Below, piece by piece: positions 37,247 through 45,685 of a stretch of DNA of 64,000 bases (position 1 is the stretch's first letter; every line of letters begins with the position of its first letter). The stretch is from Variovorax sp. YR216. GTDB taxonomy: Bacteria > Pseudomonadota > Gammaproteobacteria > Burkholderiales > Burkholderiaceae_C. Position numbers and translations under genes: made by a program. The stretch is from assembly GCF_900107745.1 (NCBI RefSeq), contig NZ_FNRO01000001.1:496001-560000 (forward strand). The letters are read 5' to 3'. Under the pieces are notes generated by a model. That model was not told where the DNA came from. It searched no databases and saw nothing but the letters and a program-made list of their open reading frames with translations.

Positions 37247-39448
37247 ATGCAGGATCGACACAAGGCCCGGTCGGAACACGCCCGACCCATTCGCCGGTTC
37301 ACGCAGCGCCTGACCACCCTCGCTGTTCTGATCGCAGCGCCGGTCGTCACCATGGCAGCCGGCGTCAGCGTGAAGCTGGATTTCTCCAGCCCGGCGACGA
37401 GCCCTTTCCCCAGCAACCGGTTCACGCGGCCGGACTGGACCCAGAACACGTTCAGGCGCGTCAACCTTCCCAAGCCGGACTGCGCCGTGATGGTGTCCGA
37501 GTGCGCGGACATCGACGTCATCAATACGCTCGACGGCTTCAACACGCAGCCGCGCATCACCGTGCCGTTCACCGGCGACATCGACCTGTCCACCGTCAAC
37601 AGCGACACGCTCTATCTCGTGAACCTGGGCGACACGCTCTCAGGCGCCGGATTCGGGCAGAAGGTGGGCATCAACCAGGTGTCCTGGGACGTCGCCGGCA
37701 AGACGCTGGTGGTCGAATCCGATGAGCTCCTGCAGGAACACACGCGCTACGCGCTCGTCGTCACCAACGGGATCCGCGACAAGGCAGGCGATCCCATCGA
37801 TGCCGGGCGATTCGGCCAGCTTCGCCAGGGAACCGGTCGCCCGGAGATGCAGGACCGTGACACGACGGACTATCTCGGGGCACTGCAGGACGCGGACCGC
37901 ACGATCCGGCCGAGCAAGCATCGCGCCGTGGCGCTGAGCCTGTTCACCACGCAGAGCATCAGCGCCGACCTCTTCAAGATCCGCGATCAGATCAGGCGCT
38001 CCACCCCGGGTCCGGTGAACTTCATGATCGGCAACGGCGGCACGCAGCGCGCCGTGTTCACGGTGGCCAACCTCGCGGGCATCCAGTGGATGCAGCAAAC
38101 CGGAACGGCGCCCGCGTTCACCCCCTCGTTCGTCCCGCTACCGGCGCTGGGCGTCGTTCCGGGTGCGGTGGGGCGCATCGCCTTCGGGAAGTTCCGCTCG
38201 CCCGACTACGAGAACGCAGCCCGGGTCATTCCGCCGACCGGGACGTTGACGGGGCATCCGGTCCCGCAGTCGAGCAACGACCTGCTGGTCGAGGTGTTCC
38301 TGCCGAGCGGCCCTCGACCCGCGAACGGATGGCCCGTGGCGATCTTCGGCCATGGATTCACCGACAGCATGTACGGCGCACCGTGGACCGTGGCCTCGAT
38401 CTTCGCGTCGAGAGGCATCGCCACGATGGCGATCAGCGTCGTCGGCCACGGCGGCGGCCCCCTGGGCACCCTCAACGTGATTCCCTTGGGCGGTGCGCCG
38501 GCGGTTGTCGTGCCCTCGGGTGGCCGCGGATTCGATCAGGACGGCAACGGCACGATCGACTCGACCGAGGGCGTCAGCGCCGTCGGCCCGGTGTCGATCG
38601 TGTCCAGCCGCGACGGGCTGCGGCAGACAGTGGTCGACCTGATGCAACTGGTGCGCCAGATCCAGGCCGGGATCGACATCGAGGGAGACGGCTCGGTCGA
38701 CATCGACAAGACCCGGATCTACTACGCCGGCCAATCCTTCGGCGGGATCTACGGAACGATCTTCCTCGGACTGGAAGGCGCCGTGAGGGCCGGTGTTCCG
38801 AACGTGCCGGGCGGATCCATCTCGGAAGTGGCGCGGCTGGGCGGGTTCCGGTTCCTGACGGCCGCCGCGCTGGCAACGCGCCAGCCGCAGTTGCTGAACC
38901 TGCCGCCCACGCCGGGCGTGCCGCTACCCTTCAATCTGAACTTCAACGAGAACATTCCGCTGCGCAATCTGCCGCCGCTCTTGAACAACGTGCCCGGTGC
39001 CACCGCGATCCAGGAGGTGCTGGAACACAACGAATGGGTCCAGCAAACGGGCAACCCGGTGTCCTATGCGCCGTACATCCGCCGACAGCCGCTGCCCGGA
39101 AATGGGCCCAAGCCGGTGATCGTGCAGTTCGCCAAGGGAGATCAGACCGTTCCAAATCCGACCAGCACTGCGATCCTGCGCGCCGGAGAGTTGGCGGACC
39201 GCGCCATGTACTTCCGCAACGACCTCGCCTACGCTGCGACCGGAGGGGCCATTCCCAAGAACCCGCACACCTTCCTCACCAACATCGGCATCCCGGCGGC
39301 CGCGCCGCTGGCCGCCGCGGCGCAAACGCAGATCGCGCTGTTCTTCGCCACGGACGGCGCACAGGTCATCGACCCGGACGGTGCCGGCGCGCTGTTCGAA
39401 ATGCCGGCCAGCCTGCCGTTGCCGGAGTCGCTCAACTTCCTGCCCTGA
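37247..39448 (+). CDS. Secreted alpha/beta hydrolase with Ig-like N-terminal region and EF-hand-type loops
   Basis: 733 residues from an ATG preceded by AGAGGAG at 6-nt spacing. It has a signal peptide with a long basic n-region (1-about 38, cut near TMAAG). Residues about 85-190 resemble a bacterial Ig-like/SbsA-type domain (ITVPFTGDIDLSTVN). The catalytic part follows: GHG oxyanion region at 368-370, nucleophile S497 in YYAGQSFGGIYG, Asp in KGDQTVPN and His in KNPHTFL. Two calcium-loop-like segments lie between: DQDGNGTIDSTE at 430-441 fits the EF-hand loop pattern, and DIEGDGSVDIDK at 477-488 is a weaker one. Likely an exported lipase or esterase. The substrate is unknown, and no chaperone or secretion gene is adjacent. 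Confidence 0.8.
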   Translation: MQDRHKARSEHARPIRRFTQRLTTLAVLIAAPVVTMAAGVSVKLDFSSPATSPFPSNRFTRPDWTQNTFRRVNLPKPDCAVMVSECADIDVINTLDGFNTQPRITVPFTGDIDLSTVNSDTLYLVNLGDTLSGAGFGQKVGINQVSWDVAGKTLVVESDELLQEHTRYALVVTNGIRDKAGDPIDAGRFGQLRQGTGRPEMQDRDTTDYLGALQDADRTIRPSKHRAVALSLFTTQSISADLFKIRDQIRRSTPGPVNFMIGNGGTQRAVFTVANLAGIQWMQQTGTAPAFTPSFVPLPALGVVPGAVGRIAFGKFRSPDYENAARVIPPTGTLTGHPVPQSSNDLLVEVFLPSGPRPANGWPVAIFGHGFTDSMYGAPWTVASIFASRGIATMAISVVGHGGGPLGTLNVIPLGGAPAVVVPSGGRGFDQDGNGTIDSTEGVSAVGPVSIVSSRDGLRQTVVDLMQLVRQIQAGIDIEGDGSVDIDKTRIYYAGQSFGGIYGTIFLGLEGAVRAGVPNVPGGSISEVARLGGFRFLTAAALATRQPQLLNLPPTPGVPLPFNLNFNENIPLRNLPPLLNNVPGATAIQEVLEHNEWVQQTGNPVSYAPYIRRQPLPGNGPKPVIVQFAKGDQTVPNPTSTAILRAGELADRAMYFRNDLAYAATGGAIPKNPHTFLTNIGIPAAAPLAAAAQTQIALFFATDGAQVIDPDGAGALFEMPASLPLPESLNFLP

Positions 39449-39469
39449 GGCCGTCCGGATCGCGGCGCC

Positions 39470-40657
39470 TCAGAGCGCCGCGCCGAGGCGCGCGATGCCT
39501 TCCTGGATCTTCTCGACGTTCGCCGTCGCAAAGCTCAGGCGCAAGGTCGCGACATCGGGCTTCTCGGCATAGAACGGCGCGCCCGGCACGAAGGCCACGA
39601 GCTTCTCGATCGCGCGCCTGGCGAGTTCATTGGCGTCCGCGACCTTGCCGTTGGCGCCGGTGAGACGTGCCCAGAAGAACAGGCCGCCGCCCGGCTGCGT
39701 GAAGGTGATCGCATCGCCGAGTTCCTTGCGCAGCGCCACACCCATGGCCTCGGCGCGCTCCGCGTAGACCTTGCGCACGTGGGCCAGCGTCGCCGGCATG
39801 CGGCCGCTCTTGAGGTATTGCGCCGCCGTGGCCTGCGCGAAGGTGCTGGTGTGCGCGTCGCTGAACTGCTTGCACATCGTCGCCTTGGCCAGCAGTTCGG
39901 CATCACCGATCATCCAGCCGATGCGCAGGCCCGGGCTCAGCACCTTGCTGAGGCTGCCGCAATGCACGACCAGCTCACGGCTGCCAGGCACTTCCTTCGT
40001 CAGCGACATCAGCGACGGCGGCGGCGCCTTGTCGAAATAGAGATCGCCGTAGGGGTCGTCCTCGACGATCACCGTGCCGTGCTTCACCGCCATCTCGAGC
40101 ACCTTCCTGCGGCGCGCGAGGCTCAGCATCGCGCCGCTCGGGTTGCCGAACGTCGGGATCAGATAGACGAACTTGGGCTTGTGTTCGGCGATGAGCGCTT
40201 CGAGCTCGTCGGTCTTCACGCCATCGGCATCGACCGGTGCGCTGATCAGTTGCGCGCCATAGAGGCGGAAGCACTGAATGGTCGCCAGGAAGGTCGGCCC
40301 CTCGACGATCACCTTGTCGCCGGGCGAGACCAGCGTCTTGCCGAGCAGATCGAGCGCCTGCTGGCTGCCGGTGGTGACGATCAGGCCGCTGGGGTCGACA
40401 TCGACACCCTTGGTCTTCATGAAGGCGCTGAGTTGCGTGCGCAGCGGCTCATAACCCTCGGTGGCACCGTATTGCAGCGCGCCGCTCGCTTCTTCCGCGA
40501 GGGCCTTGGCACTGGCTTCCTTCAGCCCTTCGACGTCGAACATCGCGCTGTCCGGAAAGCCGCCCGCAAAGCTGATGATGCCCGGCTTGCCGAGCAGCTT
40601 GAAGAGCTCGCGGATGGCGGAGGTTTCGACGTTATCGAGGCGGGAGGCGAATTGCAT
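39470..40657 (-). CDS. PLP-dependent aminotransferase, class I/II (2-aminoadipate/MocR-like)
   Basis: 395 residues, fold type I aminotransferase. PLP-binding Lys is in VHCGSLSKVLSPGLRIGWM; other contacts are TTGSQQALDLLGK, PTFGNPSGAML and VIVEDDPYGDLYF. The opening RLDNVETSAIRELFKLLGKP is typical of the LysN/2-aminoadipate aminotransferase group without a GntR DNA-binding domain. I start at ATG 40657; the frame is open far upstream but overlaps nth. It diverges from nth with 78 nt between, and converges with the secreted hydrolase. The substrate is not certain. Confidence 0.88.
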   Translation of the reverse strand: MQFASRLDNVETSAIRELFKLLGKPGIISFAGGFPDSAMFDVEGLKEASAKALAEEASGALQYGATEGYEPLRTQLSAFMKTKGVDVDPSGLIVTTGSQQALDLLGKTLVSPGDKVIVEGPTFLATIQCFRLYGAQLISAPVDADGVKTDELEALIAEHKPKFVYLIPTFGNPSGAMLSLARRRKVLEMAVKHGTVIVEDDPYGDLYFDKAPPPSLMSLTKEVPGSRELVVHCGSLSKVLSPGLRIGWMIGDAELLAKATMCKQFSDAHTSTFAQATAAQYLKSGRMPATLAHVRKVYAERAEAMGVALRKELGDAITFTQPGGGLFFWARLTGANGKVADANELARRAIEKLVAFVPGAPFYAEKPDVATLRLSFATANVEKIQEGIARLGAAL

Positions 40658-40735
40658 GGGAACCTTCTGTCGGGGATTGGCGGAGAGCGTCGATTGTCGC
40701 AGCCGTGTGCGCCCCGCCCTAAACTCCCGGCCACG

Positions 40736-41374
40736 ATGAAAAAAGCCGACATAGAACCCTTCTTCGCGACGCTGGAGGCAGCGAACCCCACGCCGGAGAC
40801 CGAGCTCGAATACAGCACGCCTTTCGAACTGCTCGCCGCGGTGCTGCTGTCGGCGCAGGCGACCGACGTGGGCGTGAACAAGGCGACCCGCAAGCTCTTC
40901 CCGGTCGCGAACACGCCGCAGGCGATCGTTCAGCTCGGCGTCGAAGGGCTGGAGGACTACATCAAGACCATCGGCCTGTATCGCAGCAAGGCGAAGCATC
41001 TCGTCGAAGCCGCCCGCATGCTGGTCGAACAGCACGGCGGCGAAGTGCCGAGGACGCGCGCCGAGCTCGAAGCCCTTCCGGGCGTGGGCCGCAAGACGGC
41101 CAACGTGGTGCTCAACGTCGCCTTCGGCAAGCCGACGATGGCGGTCGACACGCACATCTTCCGTGTCGGCAACCGCACCGGCCTCGCGCCGGGCAAGACG
41201 CCGCTGGAAGTGGAGCTCAAGCTCGAAAAGCGCGTACCCGAGAAGTACCGGCTGCATGCGCATCACTGGCTGATCCTGCATGGCCGCTACACCTGCCTTG
41301 CGCGCAAGCCGCAGTGCTGGCAGTGCGCGGTGTCACCTTACTGTGACTACAAGCCGAAGACGCCGGCGCCCTGA
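40736..41374 (+). CDS. nth: Endonuclease III
   Basis: DNA glycosylase/AP lyase for oxidised pyrimidines. It has 212 residues. The helix-hairpin-helix LPGVGRKTANVVLNVAFGK includes the catalytic Lys, the catalytic Asp is in MAVDTHIFRVGNR, and the [4Fe-4S] cluster Cys pattern C-x6-C-x2-C-x5-C is in CLARKPQCWQCAVSPYC. The start at 40736 gives the family N-terminus (MKKADIEPFFATLEAANP). Confidence 0.97.
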   Translation: MKKADIEPFFATLEAANPTPETELEYSTPFELLAAVLLSAQATDVGVNKATRKLFPVANTPQAIVQLGVEGLEDYIKTIGLYRSKAKHLVEAARMLVEQHGGEVPRTRAELEALPGVGRKTANVVLNVAFGKPTMAVDTHIFRVGNRTGLAPGKTPLEVELKLEKRVPEKYRLHAHHWLILHGRYTCLARKPQCWQCAVSPYCDYKPKTPAP

Positions 41375-41418
41375 AGACTGAAAGCGAGACCAGCCTTCCT
41401 GCGGCTTGGACTCGGCCC

Positions 41419-41967
41419 TCAAAGCTCGATCGTCACGCACTCGCCGAAGGCAATCGGCTGGCCCGGCCACTGGTCGGAACGCTCGATCGCGCGGACGCCA
41501 TCGCGAAGCAGCCATGCGGCGCGGATCACGCCGGCGTGCGTGACCCAGACCGCGTCGCGGCCGCCCGCCCGCCATGCATCGAAGGCCTCGCCCACCCGCA
41601 GCAGGAACTGCCGCGTGCTTTCACCGCTGCGGCCCGCGCGTGTGTCCGCGAAGTCGCGGGTCCAGGCGTCGAGCTCGGCGCGGTCGATGGCGGACCAAAG
41701 CTGCGTTTCCCAATCGCCCAGATCCATCTCGGCGATGCGCGGGTCGGTCGACATGCCGAGATCGGGCCGCAGCTCGATGATGGTCCTCGCAAGGTCGGCA
41801 CATCGCGAGAGCGGCGAACACGTGAGTGGCACCCCGGCAGGCAACAACGGCGCCACGCCCTCCGCCACCGCGCGGGTCACTTCGGGCAGCACGGAAACAT
41901 CCGTTCGCCCATAGCAGAAGCCCTCGACCGCGGTCGTTCGCGCATGGCGGATGAGCACAAGCTTCAT
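41419..41967 (-). CDS. cobC: Alpha-ribazole phosphatase (histidine phosphatase family)
   Basis: Removes phosphate from alpha-ribazole 5'-phosphate (or adenosylcobalamin 5'-phosphate) in nucleotide-loop assembly. It has 182 residues. The RHG-type catalytic start is LVLIRHARTTAVEGFCYGRTD (phospho-His in RHA), with a second His in WVTHAGVIRAAWLL. Specific function is set by context: it overlaps cobS by 4 nt. It is the last gene of the cobQ-cobT-cobS-cobC run. Confidence 0.9.
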   Translation of the reverse strand: MKLVLIRHARTTAVEGFCYGRTDVSVLPEVTRAVAEGVAPLLPAGVPLTCSPLSRCADLARTIIELRPDLGMSTDPRIAEMDLGDWETQLWSAIDRAELDAWTRDFADTRAGRSGESTRQFLLRVGEAFDAWRAGGRDAVWVTHAGVIRAAWLLRDGVRAIERSDQWPGQPIAFGECVTIEL

Positions 41968-42761
41968 GCGTGCCAGGCCAGGGCGAGATAGATCGCCAGC
42001 TCGCAGACCTGCTGCGTCGCGCCGAGGCCATCGCCAGTGAATCCGCGAAGCCGCCGGTGAAGCAGGCGCGCCATGAAGAACGCGGCCAGCGCGCAAAGAA
42101 GCACGGGTGCCAGGCCGCGGGCGATGCCGAGCGTCATGACGAGCCACGCCACCGCCGGCAACGACCAGGCCACCCCGACCAGCATGGCGCCGTTGTTGAT
42201 CGCATCCGCCAGCGGCTTCGACTTGCTCGCCGCGTTCTCGTCGCCGACGTACGGCAGCCAGCGGATCAGGAACAGCGGCGCGAGGCGGGAGAGCACATGG
42301 GCGCACACGAGCGCGACAACGACACGCAGCGCGCCCTCCTCCGCCAAGGCCGCCAGCAACACCACCTTGAGGCCCAATGCCAGCACCAGCGCGATCGCGC
42401 CGAATGCGCCGATGCGCGAATCCTTCATGATCTCCAGCGCCCGCGCGCGGTCTGCCGAGCCGCCGAGGCCGTCCGCCACATCCGCGAGTCCGTCCTCGTG
42501 GAATGCGCCAGTCATCAGCACCGTCGCGATCGTCGACAGCATTGCCGCGACCGCTGCGCCGGCCAACCCCGGCAAGCCGGCGAACGCGAGGTAGAACACG
42601 CCCGCACCGAACGCGCCGACCAGCCATCCGACACCGGGAAAATGCGCCGCGCTCGCGCGCAGCATCGCGGGGCTGAACCCCACCCATCCCGCCAGCGGAC
42701 CCGTGACGGGCACGCGGGTGAAAAACTGAAGCGCCAGAAGAAAGTGGCGCACACCGTTCAC
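41964..42761 (-). CDS. cobS: Adenosylcobinamide-GDP ribazoletransferase (cobalamin synthase)
   Basis: Polytopic inner-membrane enzyme that joins AdoCbi-GDP with alpha-ribazole(-phosphate). It has 265 residues with at least six hydrophobic segments. Family blocks are LALQFFTRVPV, GAFHEDGLADVADGLGG (metal-binding acidic motif) and DSRIGAFGAIALVLAL. It overlaps both cobT and cobC by 4 nt. Confidence 0.95.
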   Translation of the reverse strand: MNGVRHFLLALQFFTRVPVTGPLAGWVGFSPAMLRASAAHFPGVGWLVGAFGAGVFYLAFAGLPGLAGAAVAAMLSTIATVLMTGAFHEDGLADVADGLGGSADRARALEIMKDSRIGAFGAIALVLALGLKVVLLAALAEEGALRVVVALVCAHVLSRLAPLFLIRWLPYVGDENAASKSKPLADAINNGAMLVGVAWSLPAVAWLVMTLGIARGLAPVLLCALAAFFMARLLHRRLRGFTGDGLGATQQVCELAIYLALAWHA

Positions 42762-43801
42762 GTTGGCTCCTGCCTCGAAACGCCTGCCGATTCGAAGCTC
42801 GCCATCTCACGCAGGATGCGGCAGGCGGATTCGAGCAGCGGCCATGCGAGCGCGGCCCCGGAGCCTTCGCCGAGGCGCAGGTCGAGCTGCAACAACGGTT
42901 GGAGCGACAGGTAGTGCAACAGCAGCCGATGGCCCGGTTCAGCCGACTCATGCGCCGCCACGCAGCGCTGCAGCACATTCGGCCGCAGCGCCTGCGCGAC
43001 GAGCACCGCGGCGCTGGCGATGAAGCCATCGAGCACGATCACACGCCGCTCGTGCGCCGCCTGCAGCACCGCGCCGACGAGCGTCGCGATCTCGAAGCCA
43101 CCGAAGGCCGCCACGGCGGCCAGCGGGCTCGTTGCGGCCGCATGCAGTTCGAGCACGCCGCGCAGCACCTTGCGCTTGTGGGCTCGTCCGGCGGCATCCA
43201 GCCCGGTTCCGGCACCGGTGCAGGCATCGATGTCCTGGCCGGAGAGGCGCGCGAGCAGCATCGCCGCGGCGGACGAATTGCCGATGCCCATTTCGCCGAG
43301 CAGCACCACGTTGCCCGGCATCTCGCGCATGAGCGCCATGCCGTTGGCGATCGCTTCTTCGCATTGCGCCATGCTCATCGCAGGGCCCACGGATGCATCG
43401 GCGGTCCCCGGCGCGATCTTGCGCACGAGCAGGCCGTCGCGCGGCGCGAACGCATGCCGCACGCCGCAATCGACGACCGTGAGCTTGAGGCCATGCTGAC
43501 GCGCCAGGACACTCACCGCCGCGCCGCCCGCGAGGAAGTTCTCGACCATCTGCCAGGTCACGTCGCTCGGATAGGCCGAAACGCCGCGTGCCGCCAACCC
43601 ATGGTCGCCGGCGCAAACGAGCATCTGCGGCGATTCGAGTGCGGGTGCGGTGGTGCCAAGGATCGTCCCGAGGCGCAAGGCCAGCGCTTCGAGCCGGCCG
43701 AGCGCGCCGACCGGCTTGGTCTTGTTGTCGATCGCATGCTGGAGCCGCGCCGCGAGCGCGGGGTCGTCGATGCTGTCGATGGGGGGAAGTTCAAGCGTCA
43801 T
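42758..43801 (-). CDS. cobT: Nicotinate-nucleotide-dimethylbenzimidazole phosphoribosyltransferase
   Basis: Activates the lower-ligand base to alpha-ribazole phosphate. It has 347 residues. Family blocks are TKPVGALGRLEALALRLG, MLVCAGDHGLAARGVSAYP, LLGEMGIGNSSAAAML, GTGLDAAGRAHKRKVL and the C-terminal RLGEGSGAALAWPLLESA with the catalytic Glu. Start and stop overlap cobQ and cobS by 4 nt each. Confidence 0.96.
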   Translation of the reverse strand: MTLELPPIDSIDDPALAARLQHAIDNKTKPVGALGRLEALALRLGTILGTTAPALESPQMLVCAGDHGLAARGVSAYPSDVTWQMVENFLAGGAAVSVLARQHGLKLTVVDCGVRHAFAPRDGLLVRKIAPGTADASVGPAMSMAQCEEAIANGMALMREMPGNVVLLGEMGIGNSSAAAMLLARLSGQDIDACTGAGTGLDAAGRAHKRKVLRGVLELHAAATSPLAAVAAFGGFEIATLVGAVLQAAHERRVIVLDGFIASAAVLVAQALRPNVLQRCVAAHESAEPGHRLLLHYLSLQPLLQLDLRLGEGSGAALAWPLLESACRILREMASFESAGVSRQEPT

Positions 43802-45267
43802 TGGATGAGGGAGCGCAGCACGCCCGGTTCAAAGTTGGATTCGATGTGATCTGCGAGGCCGTCGAACACCGCATCGAGCGTGCGTGCTTCGACGCCGAAG
43901 AGCGCCTTGAGCACGACGGGGTCTTCGAAGAGACCGTGCAGGTACAGGCCGAGCACGTTGCCTGTGCCGTTCTGCCACGCGAGGTCATCGGCCATGACGG
44001 CGCTGGCGCGATCGCCGGCCGCAGCCATGGCACTGTGTTCGGCGGTCTGGCCGTGATGGATTTCGTAGCCATGTAGGGTGACGCCGGAGAGCGCGGCCCA
44101 CGGCCCGTTCACCTGCGCGAAGCTCGCTTCGCGATGCCGCACCGTCTTGTCGGCGGCGAACACCGTGACCACCGGCAGCAGGCCGAGCCCCGGCCCATTG
44201 CCATCGACGCCATGCGGGTCGATGAGCGCCTCGCCCAGCATCTGCAGCCCGCCGCACACGCCGAGCACCGCGCCGCCACGCGCCGCATGCGCAGCGACCG
44301 CACGGTCCAGTCCCTGGGCGCGCAGCCATGCGAGGTCGCCGCTGGTGTTCTTGGAGCCGGGCAGGACGATCCAGTCCGCATCCGCCACGTCGGCGGGGCT
44401 GCGGGCCCAGCGCAGGCGCACGCCCGCGATGTTCTTGAGCGGCTGGAATTCGTCGAGATTGCTGATGCGCGGATAGGCGATCACCGCAATCGTCCGCGTG
44501 ACTTCGCCGCTCGCCACGCTGCGGTCGTCGAAGACACCGTCTTCCTCCGGCAACCCGTGCTGCCACCACATCGGCAGCGTCGCGACGGTCGGGACGCCGG
44601 TCAATTCCTGCAACTGCTGCGGCGCGGGCGCCAGCAGCGAGGCATCGCCGCGGAACTTGTTGAGCACGAAGCCGGCGATCAATGCGCGGTCTTCCGGTGG
44701 CATCAGCGCCCAGGTACCGTAGAGATGGGCGAAGGCACCACCGCGATCGATGTCGGTGACGAGCAGGCAGCGCGCATTCGCGTGCCGCGCCACGCGCAGG
44801 TTGACGATGTCGCTCGCCATCAGGTTGATCTCGGCCGGCGAACCTGCGCCTTCGATGACGACGACGTCGTTCTCGGCACGAAGCTCGTCGAGCGCCTGCG
44901 CGATCTGCGGCCAAACGCGCTCGCTTCGTCCGCGCCACGGCAGCGACGAGAGCTCGTTGCTGACCTGTCCCATCAGGACCACCTGGCTATGGGTGTCGCG
45001 CTCGGGCTTGAGCAGCAGCGGGTTCATGCGCACATCGGGCTCGGCGCGCGCGGCCAGTGCCTGGAAATACTGCGCGCTGCCGATTTCGCCACCTGTGACG
45101 ACGCGCGCGTTGTTGCTCATGTTCTGCGCCTTGAACGGTGCGACCTTCAGGCCCTGGCGCACATACCACCGGCACAACGCCGTCGCGATCCAGCTCTTGC
45201 CGGCACCGCTGGTCGTGCCGAGGACCATCACGCAGCGCGCTCGCGGACTCACCACATTGGGACTCAT
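43798..45267 (-). CDS. cobQ: Cobyric acid synthase (glutamine-hydrolysing)
   Basis: Amidates four side chains of adenosylcobyrinic acid a,c-diamide. It has 489 residues. The N-terminal DTBS-like ATP domain (GTTSGAGKSWIATALCRWY, EGAGSPAEINL) and a C-terminal type 1 glutamine amidotransferase domain are present, with Cys in GAVLGVCGGLQMLGEALI and His in GYEIHHGQT. First gene of the cobQ-T-S-C run. I see no B12 riboswitch in the 124 nt upstream, unlike the btuB half of the cluster. Confidence 0.96.
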   Translation of the reverse strand: MSPNVVSPRARCVMVLGTTSGAGKSWIATALCRWYVRQGLKVAPFKAQNMSNNARVVTGGEIGSAQYFQALAARAEPDVRMNPLLLKPERDTHSQVVLMGQVSNELSSLPWRGRSERVWPQIAQALDELRAENDVVVIEGAGSPAEINLMASDIVNLRVARHANARCLLVTDIDRGGAFAHLYGTWALMPPEDRALIAGFVLNKFRGDASLLAPAPQQLQELTGVPTVATLPMWWQHGLPEEDGVFDDRSVASGEVTRTIAVIAYPRISNLDEFQPLKNIAGVRLRWARSPADVADADWIVLPGSKNTSGDLAWLRAQGLDRAVAAHAARGGAVLGVCGGLQMLGEALIDPHGVDGNGPGLGLLPVVTVFAADKTVRHREASFAQVNGPWAALSGVTLHGYEIHHGQTAEHSAMAAAGDRASAVMADDLAWQNGTGNVLGLYLHGLFEDPVVLKALFGVEARTLDAVFDGLADHIESNFEPGVLRSLIQ

Positions 45268-45391
45268 GGGGGCGATTGTCCTTTACGTGAAGTCCGTCAC
45301 GGTTCGTGAGCGTCTCGTTCGAGCGATGTAAAACCTTTCATCTAATTCGCCGTTAGCTTCAGATGAACTGCAAACAAAGGGAATACGGCGA

Positions 45392-45619
45392 ATGGCCGCA
45401 CTACGAGAAATTGCGCTCACGGTCGAAGAGCGCGAAGCAAATCAGTTCTATTGGGTTCTTCTGGAGGCTGTGAGCAGCGACGAGACGGAGGCGATTCACT
45501 ACCGCAAGATCCGGTCTGCGCCCCTGGCGCAGACCAGCTACTCGAGCGCGCTGGCCGTGGGGGCGAATGCGCTGCGGCGGTTGGCGGATTCCGGGGGGTT
45601 CTCGGAGACCATCCTCTAG
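45392..45619 (+). CDS. Small protein of unknown function
   Basis: 75 residues, starting at an ATG with AAAGGGA about 9 nt upstream. No signal peptide, membrane segment or recognised domain; it is mostly predicted helix with an acidic middle. It stands alone between cobQ (divergent) and the efflux outer-membrane gene (convergent), at the left border of the efflux block. The size, good ribosome binding site and lack of a competing frame support a real gene. I do not recognise it. Confidence 0.6.
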   Translation: MAALREIALTVEEREANQFYWVLLEAVSSDETEAIHYRKIRSAPLAQTSYSSALAVGANALRRLADSGGFSETIL

Positions 45620-45685
45620 GCGTTTCCGGGGGCGGCCCGGGTGTGGGAACCACCGCCCGCCGCGCACCCCGTCAAACAAGCAGCC

